From NCBI RefSeq assembly GCF_030547685.1, contig NZ_JAUOQM010000021.1, forward strand, positions 35,445-81,399: a stretch of DNA of 45,955 nt, given 5' to 3'. The notes beneath the pieces were generated by a model, which did no database searches, had not been told where the DNA came from, and was given only the letters and a program-made list of their open reading frames with translations. Numbering within the stretch: the first letter of the stretch is position 1; each line of letters opens with the position of its first letter. Made by a program: the position numbers and the translations under genes. Below, piece by piece: positions 1 through 7,138 of this stretch. The DNA is from Gilvimarinus sp. 2_MG-2023. GTDB taxonomy: Bacteria > Pseudomonadota > Gammaproteobacteria > Pseudomonadales > Cellvibrionaceae.

Positions 1-608
1 AAGTGAGCATGAGTGGCTGCACCCAACTGAGCACCCATGGCGACGCTGGCGTCAATGAGTGCACCGGTCTTGCAGCGGTGCATATGCTCAAGCTGAGCCA
101 GAGTCAGGGTTTGGTTGACGGCGGCCAAATCGATGGCTTGCCCCAGTACCATACCGCGCGCGCCAGCACTTTGGGCGAGGGTTTGGATTAAGCTGATGCG
201 GGTAGTAGCGCTGACTTCGGGGGCTTGAGCCAGTAATTCAAAAGCCAGCGTTTGCAGAGCGTCGCCGGTGAGAATAGCGGTCGCCTCATCGAAAGCAATG
301 TGGCAGGTTGGTTTGCCGCGGCGTAAGTCGTCATCGTCCATAGCGGGCAGATCGTCGTGCACCAAGCTGTAAGCGTGAATCGCTTCAATGGCGCAGGCCA
401 AGTGGTCGAGAGCGGAGTGGTCTCGCTCGGCGTTGACGGCATAAAAACCGGCAAATACCAACAGTGGGCGAATACGTTTACCGCCGCCGGCCAAGGCGTA
501 GTGCATGGCCTCGCTGAGGGGGTTGTCGCGAGTTGTGGGGATGGCTTGGGTGAGAGCCCGATCAATACGCGCTCGAACCGCCTTTGAAAAGTCTGCGTAG
601 GCGGACAT
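1..608 (-). CDS. ispA: Farnesyl diphosphate synthase IspA (3' end outside window)
   Basis: Polyprenyl synthase that condenses IPP with DMAPP/GPP to give farnesyl diphosphate for quinones, undecaprenyl carriers and similar products. About 202 N-terminal residues are present; the family is usually about 295-300 residues, so roughly a third (including the second Asp-rich motif) lies beyond base 1. Seen: the GGGKRIRPLL substrate-binding segment, the first Asp-rich motif DDLPAMDDDDLRRG, and GQAIDL and KTGALI segments. The ATG at 608 shares a base with the xseB stop (TAATG), the classical xseB-ispA translational coupling; dxs is expected next, outside the window. The identification is secure; the C-terminus cannot be judged. 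Confidence 0.95.
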   Translation of the reverse strand, partial: MSAYADFSKAVRARIDRALTQAIPTTRDNPLSEAMHYALAGGGKRIRPLLVFAGFYAVNAERDHSALDHLACAIEAIHAYSLVHDDLPAMDDDDLRRGKPTCHIAFDEATAILTGDALQTLAFELLAQAPEVSATTRISLIQTLAQSAGARGMVLGQAIDLAAVNQTLTLAQLEHMHRCKTGALIDASVAMGAQLGAATHAH

Positions 609-850
609 TACAGTGTTTCCGGCTGGTCAAAATCGTTGAGGGTTAATTCGCCATTTTGCTCAAGCAGCAGTTTTACCTGTGTTTCGGCATCGGTTAGGCG
701 CTGTTGGCATTCGCGGGTTAGTTTTATGCCTTGCTCAAAAGCTTTCAGTGATTGCTCCAGTGATAGCTCGCCGGACTCCATTTGGCTGACAATGCTTTCT
801 AGCTCTTGTAGAGAAGTCTCCAGCTCGACTTTTTTTTTGGTTGCGGGCAT
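608..850 (-). CDS. xseB: Exodeoxyribonuclease VII small subunit XseB
   Basis: Small subunit of exonuclease VII, which together with XseA degrades single-stranded DNA. The protein has 80 residues, the usual length for the family, and is predicted to be almost wholly helical, with the family pattern (LETSLQELESIVSQMESGEL, then LEQSLKAFEQGIKLTRECQ). It is followed by ispA with overlapping stop and start. It is divergent from pomAB; the putative sigma-28 promoter of pomAB begins about 30 bp upstream of its start codon. Confidence 0.95.
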   Translation of the reverse strand: MPATKKKVELETSLQELESIVSQMESGELSLEQSLKAFEQGIKLTRECQQRLTDAETQVKLLLEQNGELTLNDFDQPETL

Positions 851-881
851 AACTAAACCTGTTACTTGGGGGATTGCGTCC

Positions 882-908
882 TTAATGTTAAGGGCTTGTG
901 GCCGATAA
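882..908 (+). promoter_or_regulatory. Putative sigma-28 (FliA) promoter for pomAB
   Basis: TTAA at 882-885, exactly 15 bp, then GCCGATAA at 901-908. The known FliA consensus is TAAA-N15-GCCGATAA, so the -10 is an exact match and the -35 has one mismatch. It points toward pomA, whose GTG is at 1045, giving a leader of about 130 nt. Late flagellar control of stator genes is known in related bacteria; its use here is inferred. Confidence 0.6.
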
Positions 909-1044
909 GTAGGGTGTATCCCATGAATGTGGGCTTATTATAACGCTTTTAGAGCTGTTTTTTATTTTTACTGTCGACAGTGGTTTGCGGCTAGAATAGA
1001 TGGTAAGTATGTCAATATATCCAGAGGCCGTTAAGGAGTAAGGT

Positions 1045-1809
1045 GTGGATTTAGCAACACTAATTGGGCTGTTGGGGGCCCTCGCCCTGATCGTCACCGC
1101 GATGTTTATGTCGGGCGAAGTCGGTATGTTCGTCAATGCCCCGTCTCTGGTGATTGTGGTCGGGGGGAGTATCTTTGCGGTGATGGCCAAGTATGGTTTG
1201 GGCCAGTTTTTAAGTGCGTTTAAAGTCGCCGGAAAAAGCTTTAGCAATAAGCTGGACGATCCGTTGGATATGATCGATGAAATCGTCGATCTGGCCGATG
1301 CGGCACGTAAAGGTGGCTTGTTATCGCTGGAAGGCAAAGAGGTGACCAACGGCTTTCTGCAAAAGGGCATTCAATTGCTGGTGGATGGTCACGACCCCGA
1401 TGTGGTGCGTACGATGCTATCTAAAGATCGTTCGCTCGCGGAAAAACGCCACACCTTGGGCTCTTCAATTTTCGCCTCCATGGGGGACGTGGCGCCGGCC
1501 ATGGGGATGATCGGGACGCTGATCGGTCTGGTGGCTATGCTGGCGAATATGGATGACCCGAAGGCGATTGGCCCGGCCATGGCAGTGGCTTTGCTGACCA
1601 CTCTTTACGGTGCCGTCATTGCCAATGCCATTGCCCTGCCCATAGCCGATAAGTTAAAGCTGCGCGCGACGGAAGAGTATTTGATTAAAAGTATGATCAT
1701 CGACGGTTTGCTGGCTATTCAAAATGGCCAGAACCCACGGGTGATCGACACTATTTTGCGCACCTATTTGCCGGAGCGTAAACGCGAAGTCGCCGATGCG
1801 GCGGAGTAG
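1045..1809 (+). CDS. pomA: Flagellar motor stator protein PomA (MotA family)
   Basis: Inner-membrane ion-channel subunit of the flagellar stator. The 254 residues match the Vibrio-type sodium motor protein PomA rather than E. coli MotA (about 295 aa): the N-terminus MDLATLIGLLGALALI and the VIVVGGSIFAVMAKYGLGQF stretch are typical, followed by a cytoplasmic segment carrying charged residues for the rotor contact and the ASMGDVAPAMGMIGTLIGLV transmembrane stretch. The start is a GTG at 1045 preceded by AAGGAG at 1033-1038. pomB follows 14 bp downstream. Na+ specificity is inferred from resemblance to PomA and not from a single decisive residue. Confidence 0.93.
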   Translation: MDLATLIGLLGALALIVTAMFMSGEVGMFVNAPSLVIVVGGSIFAVMAKYGLGQFLSAFKVAGKSFSNKLDDPLDMIDEIVDLADAARKGGLLSLEGKEVTNGFLQKGIQLLVDGHDPDVVRTMLSKDRSLAEKRHTLGSSIFASMGDVAPAMGMIGTLIGLVAMLANMDDPKAIGPAMAVALLTTLYGAVIANAIALPIADKLKLRATEEYLIKSMIIDGLLAIQNGQNPRVIDTILRTYLPERKREVADAAE

Positions 1810-1823
1810 CGGGAGTAGCGACA

Positions 1824-2804
1824 ATGGATGAAGAAGAGAACGAATGCGAATGTCCCCCCGGCCTCCCGGCTTGGTTGGCGACCTTTGGCGACCTAATGTC
1901 GCTGCTGATGTGCTTTTTCGTACTGCTGCTTTCATTTTCCGAGATGGACGCGATGAAATTTCGCCGCCTGGCGGGCTCTCTTGCCCAGGCGTTTGGGGTC
2001 CAAGCTCAGATTAACGTCAACGAAATACCCAAAGGCACCAGCATCATTGCCCAGGAGTTTAGTCCGGGCAAGCCCGACCCGACCCCGATCACCGAGATTT
2101 ATCAGCGCACCCAAGACATTACCAAAATGAGTCTGGAGGTGCGCGACGCCGAAGAGTACGACATTGAGCGCGGTGAGCCCAATGTCGATGACAGCGCCAA
2201 AGACCGGCTGCAAAAAATCATCGAGGGCCTGGTAGAGCAAACCCGCCAAGACGCTGCCGAGCTGGCCAGTAAGCTGGAAGAGCAAATCGCTAACGGTGAA
2301 CTTGAGATCGAAACCGAAGGCCGACAAATTATTATTCGCATCCGTGAGAAAGGTTCATTTGAGTCGGGCTCGGCACGCCTAGCGCCTGATTATTACGACG
2401 TTATCGACGAAATTCGCGCTGTATTGATGCTGAAGCCTGGGCGCATTCAAGTCCAGGGGCACACGGATAGCGTGCCCATTAGCTCGTCGCAATTTCGCTC
2501 TAATTGGGATTTATCCGCTATGCGGGCCGCCTCGGTGGCATCGCAGTTAATGCGCGGTGGTTATTTACAACCTGGGCGCTTTGAGGTGTCCGGATTTGCC
2601 GACGTTAGACCGCTGGCGGCTAACGACAGCGCCGCAAGCCGAGCTCGCAATCGCCGGGTGGAAATTGTGATTCGGCAAGGTCTGCAGGCGGAGCTGGCGC
2701 CGCAAGATATGGAGCTGCTGCAAGAGGAAGGGGATGACATTATCCGAAATCTGGATATAGAACCCCAGTACTTATTCGACCTGGATCCGGAGGAGGTATT
2801 CTAA
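1824..2804 (+). CDS. pomB: Flagellar motor stator protein PomB (MotB family)
   Basis: Partner of PomA; anchors the stator to peptidoglycan. It has 326 residues: a short acidic, Cys-containing N-terminus (CECPPGLPAW), a single membrane helix from about 17 to 38 with the essential ion-binding Asp23 (FGDLMSLLMCFFVLLLSFSE), a periplasmic plug/linker, and an OmpA-like peptidoglycan-binding domain at roughly 190-300 (QGHTDSVPI, SASRARNRRVEI). The segment PKGTSIIAQEF is characteristic of Vibrio-type PomB. It is in an operon with pomA. No terminator follows at once; the next one is at 2979, inside a putative small RNA gene. Confidence 0.93.
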   Translation: MDEEENECECPPGLPAWLATFGDLMSLLMCFFVLLLSFSEMDAMKFRRLAGSLAQAFGVQAQINVNEIPKGTSIIAQEFSPGKPDPTPITEIYQRTQDITKMSLEVRDAEEYDIERGEPNVDDSAKDRLQKIIEGLVEQTRQDAAELASKLEEQIANGELEIETEGRQIIIRIREKGSFESGSARLAPDYYDVIDEIRAVLMLKPGRIQVQGHTDSVPISSSQFRSNWDLSAMRAASVASQLMRGGYLQPGRFEVSGFADVRPLAANDSAASRARNRRVEIVIRQGLQAELAPQDMELLQEEGDDIIRNLDIEPQYLFDLDPEEVF

Positions 2805-2820
2805 AGTGTGCCGAGGATTT

Positions 2821-2838
2821 TGTGAGACATATCCTACA
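2821..2838 (+). promoter_or_regulatory. Putative GacA (UvrY/VarA) upstream activating sequence
   Basis: An 18-bp imperfect palindrome, TGTGAG-ACATAT-CCTACA. The known GacA box upstream of rsmX/Y/Z genes in Pseudomonas is TGTAAG-N6-CTTACA; 10 of the 12 specified bases match with the exact 6-bp spacer. It lies about 45 bp before the probable -10 (CATAAT, 2883-2888) of the RNA described in the next entry, which is the layout seen for rsmY/rsmZ promoters. Function is inferred. Confidence 0.55.
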
Positions 2839-2894
2839 AATGCTAGTGACAATGGCGCCTTTTTTTATTCCCTCGACCTTGCCATAATTTAACC

Positions 2895-3012
2895 AAGGAC
2901 TAAGACATATGGACGTGAGGCAAGGAGTAGACGGATCTCGCCATCAATGAGCCCAAGGCTGGACTCCATCCTGCAGAACCCTACAACAGGCCCCCTTGTT
3001 GTAGGGTTTTTC
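2895..3012 (+). ncRNA. Probable RsmY/CsrB-type small RNA that sequesters RsmA/CsrA
   Basis: Between pomB and the MFS gene is a stretch of about 118 nt with no credible protein gene, a CATAAT -10 box (2883-2888), a GacA-type palindrome upstream and a strong terminator at the end. Four perfect ANGGA motifs occur within 41 nt (AAGGA 2895-2899, ATGGA 2909-2913, AAGGA 2922-2926, ACGGA 2931-2935), plus another GGA at 2961-2963. A stem GUGAGG/UCUCGC (2915-2920 with 2936-2941) would place two of the ANGGA motifs in its loop, the preferred presentation for CsrA/RsmA. AGCC-CAA-GGCU (2950-2960) forms a second small hairpin. The length is close to Pseudomonas RsmY (about 120 nt). The 5' end is estimated; the -35 is poor, as expected for an activator-dependent promoter. 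Confidence 0.6.
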
Positions 3013-3016
3013 TTTT
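2979..3016 (+). terminator. Rho-independent terminator of the RsmY-like RNA
   Basis: Perfect 10-bp stem CCCTACAACA (2979-2988) with TGTTGTAGGG (2997-3006), an 8-nt loop, then TTTTTCTTTT. It closes the putative small RNA and would also stop pomAB transcription. Confidence 0.9.
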
Positions 3017-3136
3017 CTGGGGCCGATAAGTGCCGGTTTATCTTGTCGTTTGCTAAGGTGGTATGGAGCCGTAGAGGTAGATTTCCCCGCAACCCGCCCA
3101 GAGTATGGTTAAATAGAACGACTAAAAAATCACAAT

Positions 3137-3176
3137 AAAAAGCCGGTGTTATGCATAGCGCAGCGCCGGCTTTTTT
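3137..3176 (+). terminator. Second, bidirectional-looking terminator
   Basis: AAAAAGCCGG (3137-3146) pairs with CCGGCTTTTT (3166-3175), enclosing a 19-nt loop that itself contains the palindrome TATGCATA. It has a T run on one side and an A run on the other, so it could work on either strand. Together with the terminator at 2979 it isolates the MFS gene from upstream transcription. The bases between the two terminators (3017-3136) show nothing recognisable. Confidence 0.75.
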
Positions 3177-3212
3177 GTGGTTGTCCGTTTTATAACTGCA
3201 CGATGGGGTTTT

Positions 3213-4616
3213 GTGAGACAAACATCCAATCCAGATGAGTCGACTTCGCGCTGGTCAGTGCTGATTATGGTCTGTTTGGGTGCTTTTATTGCCCCGCTGG
3301 GCATGGCCTCTGTCAATGTGGCGATACCAGCCTTGGCCGAAGAGCTGTCGGCCAATGGTATTTTGGTCAGCTGGATTCCCACCGCCGTCTTGGTGGCCAA
3401 TATCGTCTGCATGCTACCCGCTGGTAAGCTGGCCGACATTTGGGGCAGAAAGCGTGTTTTTCAGTTGGGCATAGTAATTAATGCTCTCGCCGGCATCAGC
3501 GCTTTTTTTGCTACTGATATGTTGTGGTTGCTCGCCATGAGATTTATGCAGGGCACCGGCTCGGCGATGATCTTCGCGACCAGTATGGCCATGCTAATCT
3601 CAGTTTTTCCGTCTCACCGTCGAGGTTTGCCTCTGGGGTTAAACGCCGCCTGTATCTACTTAGGTTTAACGCTGGCGCCCGCTTTAGGGGGGTGGGTTAC
3701 CCAGTTTTGGGGGTGGCGCTATGTGTTCTTAATGCCTTTGCCGCTGGTTGCGGTGGTACTGGCACTGTCGTATTGGCGCGTAACTGATGAATGGCGCGAG
3801 GCCAGTGGAGGGCGTTTCGATTGGCCGGGCGCTTTACTGTTGGCGGCGTGGGCGGTGACATTAGTATTAGGCTTTACTCATCTGCCGAGCTGGCAAGGCA
3901 TAGCGACCTTGTTGGCATCGGTGCTGTTTTTTACTGGATTTGTGGTATTACAAGTGCGCTCTAAAGCGCCGCTGATTCGTGTGCAAATGTTCACAGAGTC
4001 CAAGTTCTTTTCCCTGTCATTAGTGGCAGCGGTGTTGATGTACGCCTCCAGTTACCCATTGGGTTTTTTGCTCAGCCTGTATTTACAATATGTACTTGGG
4101 TTGAGTGCGGCCAATGCCGGGCAGGTTATGCTCTCGCAGGCTTTAGCTATGGCCTGCGTGGCACCATTTGCGGGTAAATTGGCCGATTTTATCTCGGCGC
4201 GAATATTAACCTCAGTGGGTTGCGTGATGACATTGCTAGGCTTGTACCTGCTGCATCGACTACAGCTCGGAAGTACGGCTATCTATATCAGCGTGGCACT
4301 GGCGTTAGTCGGGGTCGGGTTTGGTTTTTTCTCCAGTCCCAATAATCACGCGGCGATGCAGGCGGTGAGTGCCTCCGAGGCAGGCGTCGCCTCGGCGACG
4401 TTAAATTTGGCACGGGTTAGCGGCAATTTGGTCGGGATGAGCTTGGTTAACTTAATCGTTTATTCGTATATTGGCGAGCGAACCTTGAGTAAAGCACTCG
4501 CGCAGCCGATATTGTCGACTTTTTTGCAGGCTCTGGAGTTATCCATGACGTTTGTCGGTTTGGCGCTGTTGGTCTCAATTATGCGGGGGCGACTGTCGGA
4601 GGAAAACTCGGGGTAG
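3213..4616 (+). CDS. MFS drug-efflux type transporter (DHA2/EmrB-QacA-like)
   Basis: Proton-coupled inner-membrane exporter of 467 residues. It has many hydrophobic segments, consistent with the 12-14-helix DHA2 group, and the MFS loop 2-3 signature GKLADIWGRKRVF. WIPTAVLVANIVCMLPAGKL is the usual second-helix context of EmrB/QacA-like proteins. The reading frame is open from a GTG at 3177, but that codon sits at the foot of a terminator; the GTG at 3213 is preferred because it leaves a short N-terminus before the first helix. It stands alone: no periplasmic adaptor (EmrA) or regulator is adjacent, so the substrate is unknown. Confidence 0.85.
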   Translation: MRQTSNPDESTSRWSVLIMVCLGAFIAPLGMASVNVAIPALAEELSANGILVSWIPTAVLVANIVCMLPAGKLADIWGRKRVFQLGIVINALAGISAFFATDMLWLLAMRFMQGTGSAMIFATSMAMLISVFPSHRRGLPLGLNAACIYLGLTLAPALGGWVTQFWGWRYVFLMPLPLVAVVLALSYWRVTDEWREASGGRFDWPGALLLAAWAVTLVLGFTHLPSWQGIATLLASVLFFTGFVVLQVRSKAPLIRVQMFTESKFFSLSLVAAVLMYASSYPLGFLLSLYLQYVLGLSAANAGQVMLSQALAMACVAPFAGKLADFISARILTSVGCVMTLLGLYLLHRLQLGSTAIYISVALALVGVGFGFFSSPNNHAAMQAVSASEAGVASATLNLARVSGNLVGMSLVNLIVYSYIGERTLSKALAQPILSTFLQALELSMTFVGLALLVSIMRGRLSEENSG

Positions 4617-4681
4617 GTGCGCTCGGTCGGAACAGGTAGAACATGAGATAATCGATTTTAAATACTCAAGCTGAGGCAGAG

Positions 4682-5308
4682 ATGGCCCAATCGTATCAAG
4701 CGCTGGCTCAGGCGTGTCGTTATCTTTATGAAGAAAAACGCAGTACTTTTACTGCTATCCTTACGCCGGTAGAAAGCCGTGAGGATGCCATGGCAGTGCT
4801 GAATGAAATAAGGCAAGCCCACCCAGGGGCCAGCCACTATTGCTGGGCGTATATCGTCGGTAGCGCCCAGCAGCCCAAATTAGTCGCCTTTAGCGACGAT
4901 GGCGAGCCCTCGGGTACAGCCGGAAAACCCATTTTAAATGTGCTCACTCATCGCCAGGTGGGCAACTGTTTGGCTGTTGTGGTGCGTACTTTTGGTGGAG
5001 TAAAGTTAGGGGCGGGTGGTTTAGTGCGAGCTTACGGCGCCAGTGTTTCCCAAGCGGTTGACATCGCAACACTGCGTCAGGTGGTACCGCAGCAATCGTT
5101 AAAAATTGACGCACCTTTCGCGTATGAGCAAAAAATTCGCCTAGCGCTTAATGAACAGCAAGCCACATTAGAAGACGTTGCCTATGCTGAAGGTGTCAGT
5201 CTTAGTGTTTGCCTGGCTGAAGATCGCGTGGCCGCGCTTATCGATCATATACGATTATTGACCTCCGGTCAGGCGAGTGTGGATCAGTCCCCCGAGGGTA
5301 ATACTTAA
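4682..5308 (+). CDS. IMPACT/YigZ family protein (UPF0029)
   Basis: Member of the YigZ/IMPACT family (E. coli YigZ is 204 aa; this protein is 208), a conserved bacterial protein whose eukaryotic relative regulates eIF2-alpha kinase GCN2; the bacterial role is not established. Seen: the N-terminal UPF0029 domain with SDDGEPSGTAGKPIL and the family signature VVRTFGGVKLGAGGLVRAYG, then a C-terminal DUF1949-type ferredoxin-like domain (about residues 140-200). The ATG at 4682 is preceded by GAGGCAGAG. It is probably transcribed on its own or with the preceding exporter. Confidence 0.9.
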   Translation: MAQSYQALAQACRYLYEEKRSTFTAILTPVESREDAMAVLNEIRQAHPGASHYCWAYIVGSAQQPKLVAFSDDGEPSGTAGKPILNVLTHRQVGNCLAVVVRTFGGVKLGAGGLVRAYGASVSQAVDIATLRQVVPQQSLKIDAPFAYEQKIRLALNEQQATLEDVAYAEGVSLSVCLAEDRVAALIDHIRLLTSGQASVDQSPEGNT

Positions 5309-5387
5309 TTGAGTCGGTAGTCTTTGCGACGGGTGATTAAAGGGCTCTTAATTGAGTAGGCAACTCGAGCAAAACACGGTACATTTG

Positions 5388-5425
5388 ACACACTAGCGTC
5401 ACAGTTATTCGACACAGTAGTGTGT
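5388..5425. repeat. Inverted repeat upstream of the HNH gene
   Basis: ACACACTA (5388-5395) and TAGTGTGT (5418-5425) form a perfect 8-bp inverted repeat with a 22-bp spacer, 69 bp before the HNH gene start. The repeat overlaps a TTGACA hexamer at 5385-5390, but no good -10 was found at the right distance. It could be an operator or a cruciform; function unknown. Confidence 0.4.
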
Positions 5426-5493
5426 ATGGCGAGTTTGTCAGGTCTTTTGCCAATCCTGCATCACATCCGTGGTGAAAACGACAGGAGGTGCCC

Positions 5494-6054
5494 ATGGACG
5501 AGAGGATATTGCGGCTTAATATTGCCGGGCAGCCGATAGAATGGCTGCATTGGCAGGACGCGGTTTGCCTCTATGCTCGTGACTTGGTGGCTTGGAGTTT
5601 AGGCGGCCCGGTTCGCAACGTGGTGGGCGGTTACGCCCGCTGTAGTCATCTTCGTTCACAAATTACCTTGCCAGCCATTATTGCCTGCGGCGGAAGTCGC
5701 ATTGCTCGTTATCGGCACATTCCCCCCTTAACCAACCGCGCACTGTTCGCCCGCGATGACCACTTGTGTTTATACTGTGGTAAGACCTTTACCACAGGTT
5801 TGCTGTCGCGCGATCATGTCCACCCTCTCAGTCGTGGTGGTAAAGATATTTGGCAAAATGTGGTTTCGGCCTGCAAACGTTGCAATCAACGTAAGAGCAA
5901 TCATTTGTTGCAGGATATTGATATGCAGCTATTAGCCTTGCCATTTCGCCCTAATATTGCTGAGTATCTAGCTTTGACCAACTCAGAGCGGATTCGCGGT
6001 GATCAGATGGAATTTCTTCGTCCGCAGTTTTCAGAAAATCGCCAGTGGCATTGA
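5494..6054 (+). CDS. HNH endonuclease family protein
   Basis: Putative zinc-supported HNH nuclease of 186 residues. The N-terminal half (LNIAGQPIEWLHWQDAV, DLVAWSLGG) is the conserved non-catalytic part of a stand-alone proteobacterial HNH group; the C-terminal half holds the HNH fold with CLYCG, the catalytic DHVHPLSRGG and ACKRCNQRKSN, so two Cys pairs and the His/Asn residues are intact. A GTG at 5488 is in frame, but it overlaps the ribosome-binding site AGGAGG (5483-5488), so the ATG at 5494 is chosen. No restriction or phage genes are nearby. Substrate and biological role are unknown. Confidence 0.85.
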   Translation: MDERILRLNIAGQPIEWLHWQDAVCLYARDLVAWSLGGPVRNVVGGYARCSHLRSQITLPAIIACGGSRIARYRHIPPLTNRALFARDDHLCLYCGKTFTTGLLSRDHVHPLSRGGKDIWQNVVSACKRCNQRKSNHLLQDIDMQLLALPFRPNIAEYLALTNSERIRGDQMEFLRPQFSENRQWH

Positions 6055-6121
6055 GAAAATTAAGGTAAAATGTTCTGCATGCTGGTGTGATAAATAATAA
6101 TTCAACGATCGAGGTAAATTT

Positions 6122-7069
6122 ATGGCGCAGATGTCTCGTCGCCAATGCTTGGCTGGGCTAGGCTCCATATTTGCAGGTAGTGTCTTGGCGGGTGGGGCGC
6201 CAACTTGGGCGGTTGCCCCCAAACCCTACCATTTTGATATTTCTTTGGCGCAATGGTCCCTTAATAAATCTTTTTTTGATAAATCCTTAAGCACGCTGGA
6301 TTTTCCCGCTGTGGCTCGTACCAGCTTTGATATTGGTGCGGTGGAGTATGTGAATCAGTTTTTTATGGATAAGGCCACGGACTCTGTTTTTTTAACGGCA
6401 TTGAATCAGCGCGCGGCCGATCACAATGTGAAAAGTTTGCTGATCATGGTAGACGGAGAAGGCGATTTGTCGGTGGTGGATGATAAACGTCGTCGCCAGG
6501 CGGTAAGCAACCATTATAAATGGGTCGAGGCGGCCGCACACTTAGGCTGCCATAGTATTCGGGTGAACTTACATGGTTCTGGGCGGGCCGAGGATTGGCA
6601 TCGCTCTTCGGTACAGAGTTTATCTGAGTTAAGTGAGTTCTCGGCCACCATGGGAATAAAAATATTGGTGGAGAATCACGGGGGGTTTTCATCACACGGT
6701 GCCAAGCTGGCGGGCGTATTGGCACAAGTGGGTTCACCGTTTTGTGGGTCTATGCCCGACTTCGGCAATTTTTGTTATCAGCGCGCCAGTGGCGACTTGT
6801 GGGATTCGCCTTGTGTAAAAGAATACGATATTTATCAAGGTATTGCCGAGTTGATGCCCTATGCCGGCGCGGTGAGTGCAAAAGCGTATCGGTTTGATAG
6901 CGAAGGCAATGAATCCCAAATTAATTTTCAGCGCATCTTTAATATTATTAAAGCGGCCGATTATAGGGGCTATGTTGGCATCGAGTACGAAGGTCATGAG
7001 CTGTCAGCCGAAGATGGCATACGGGCGACCAAAAAACTGATCGAAAGGATACGGGGGGAGCTGGCTTAA
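6122..7069 (+). CDS. Exported sugar phosphate isomerase/epimerase-like TIM-barrel protein
   Basis: 315 residues. The N-terminus (MAQMSRRQCLAGLGSIFAGS) carries a twin-arginine and a hydrophobic stretch ending near TWAVA, suggesting Tat export as a folded metalloprotein. The mature part is an AP-endonuclease-2/xylose-isomerase-type TIM barrel. Acidic and His residues expected as metal ligands are visible in ILVENHGG, MPDFGNF and VGIEYEGHEL. Members are often annotated as sugar phosphate isomerase/epimerase or hydroxypyruvate isomerase-like; the substrate cannot be read from the sequence. It is followed by a converging gene, so it is the last gene of this plus-strand group. Confidence 0.75.
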   Translation: MAQMSRRQCLAGLGSIFAGSVLAGGAPTWAVAPKPYHFDISLAQWSLNKSFFDKSLSTLDFPAVARTSFDIGAVEYVNQFFMDKATDSVFLTALNQRAADHNVKSLLIMVDGEGDLSVVDDKRRRQAVSNHYKWVEAAAHLGCHSIRVNLHGSGRAEDWHRSSVQSLSELSEFSATMGIKILVENHGGFSSHGAKLAGVLAQVGSPFCGSMPDFGNFCYQRASGDLWDSPCVKEYDIYQGIAELMPYAGAVSAKAYRFDSEGNESQINFQRIFNIIKAADYRGYVGIEYEGHELSAEDGIRATKKLIERIRGELA

Positions 7070-7138
7070 CAATAATGACATCAAAAATGTAGGGGGGCTG
7101 TTTGCGGCTGCCTTTATTGCTGCGTTGTAACACCTTGG

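Noticed and set aside
970-981. ACTGTCGACAGT as a LexA (SOS) box
   Set aside because: LexA needs CTGT-N8-ACAG; here the half-sites are only two bases apart, and pomAB is not an SOS gene.
888-1370. Minus-strand open frame opposite pomA (160 codons)
   Set aside because: It is fully antisense to a well-supported gene and has no family resemblance or ribosome site.
3177-3212. Upstream GTG start for the MFS transporter
   Set aside because: It lies at the foot of the 3137-3176 terminator with no ribosome site, and the family does not need the extra 12 residues.
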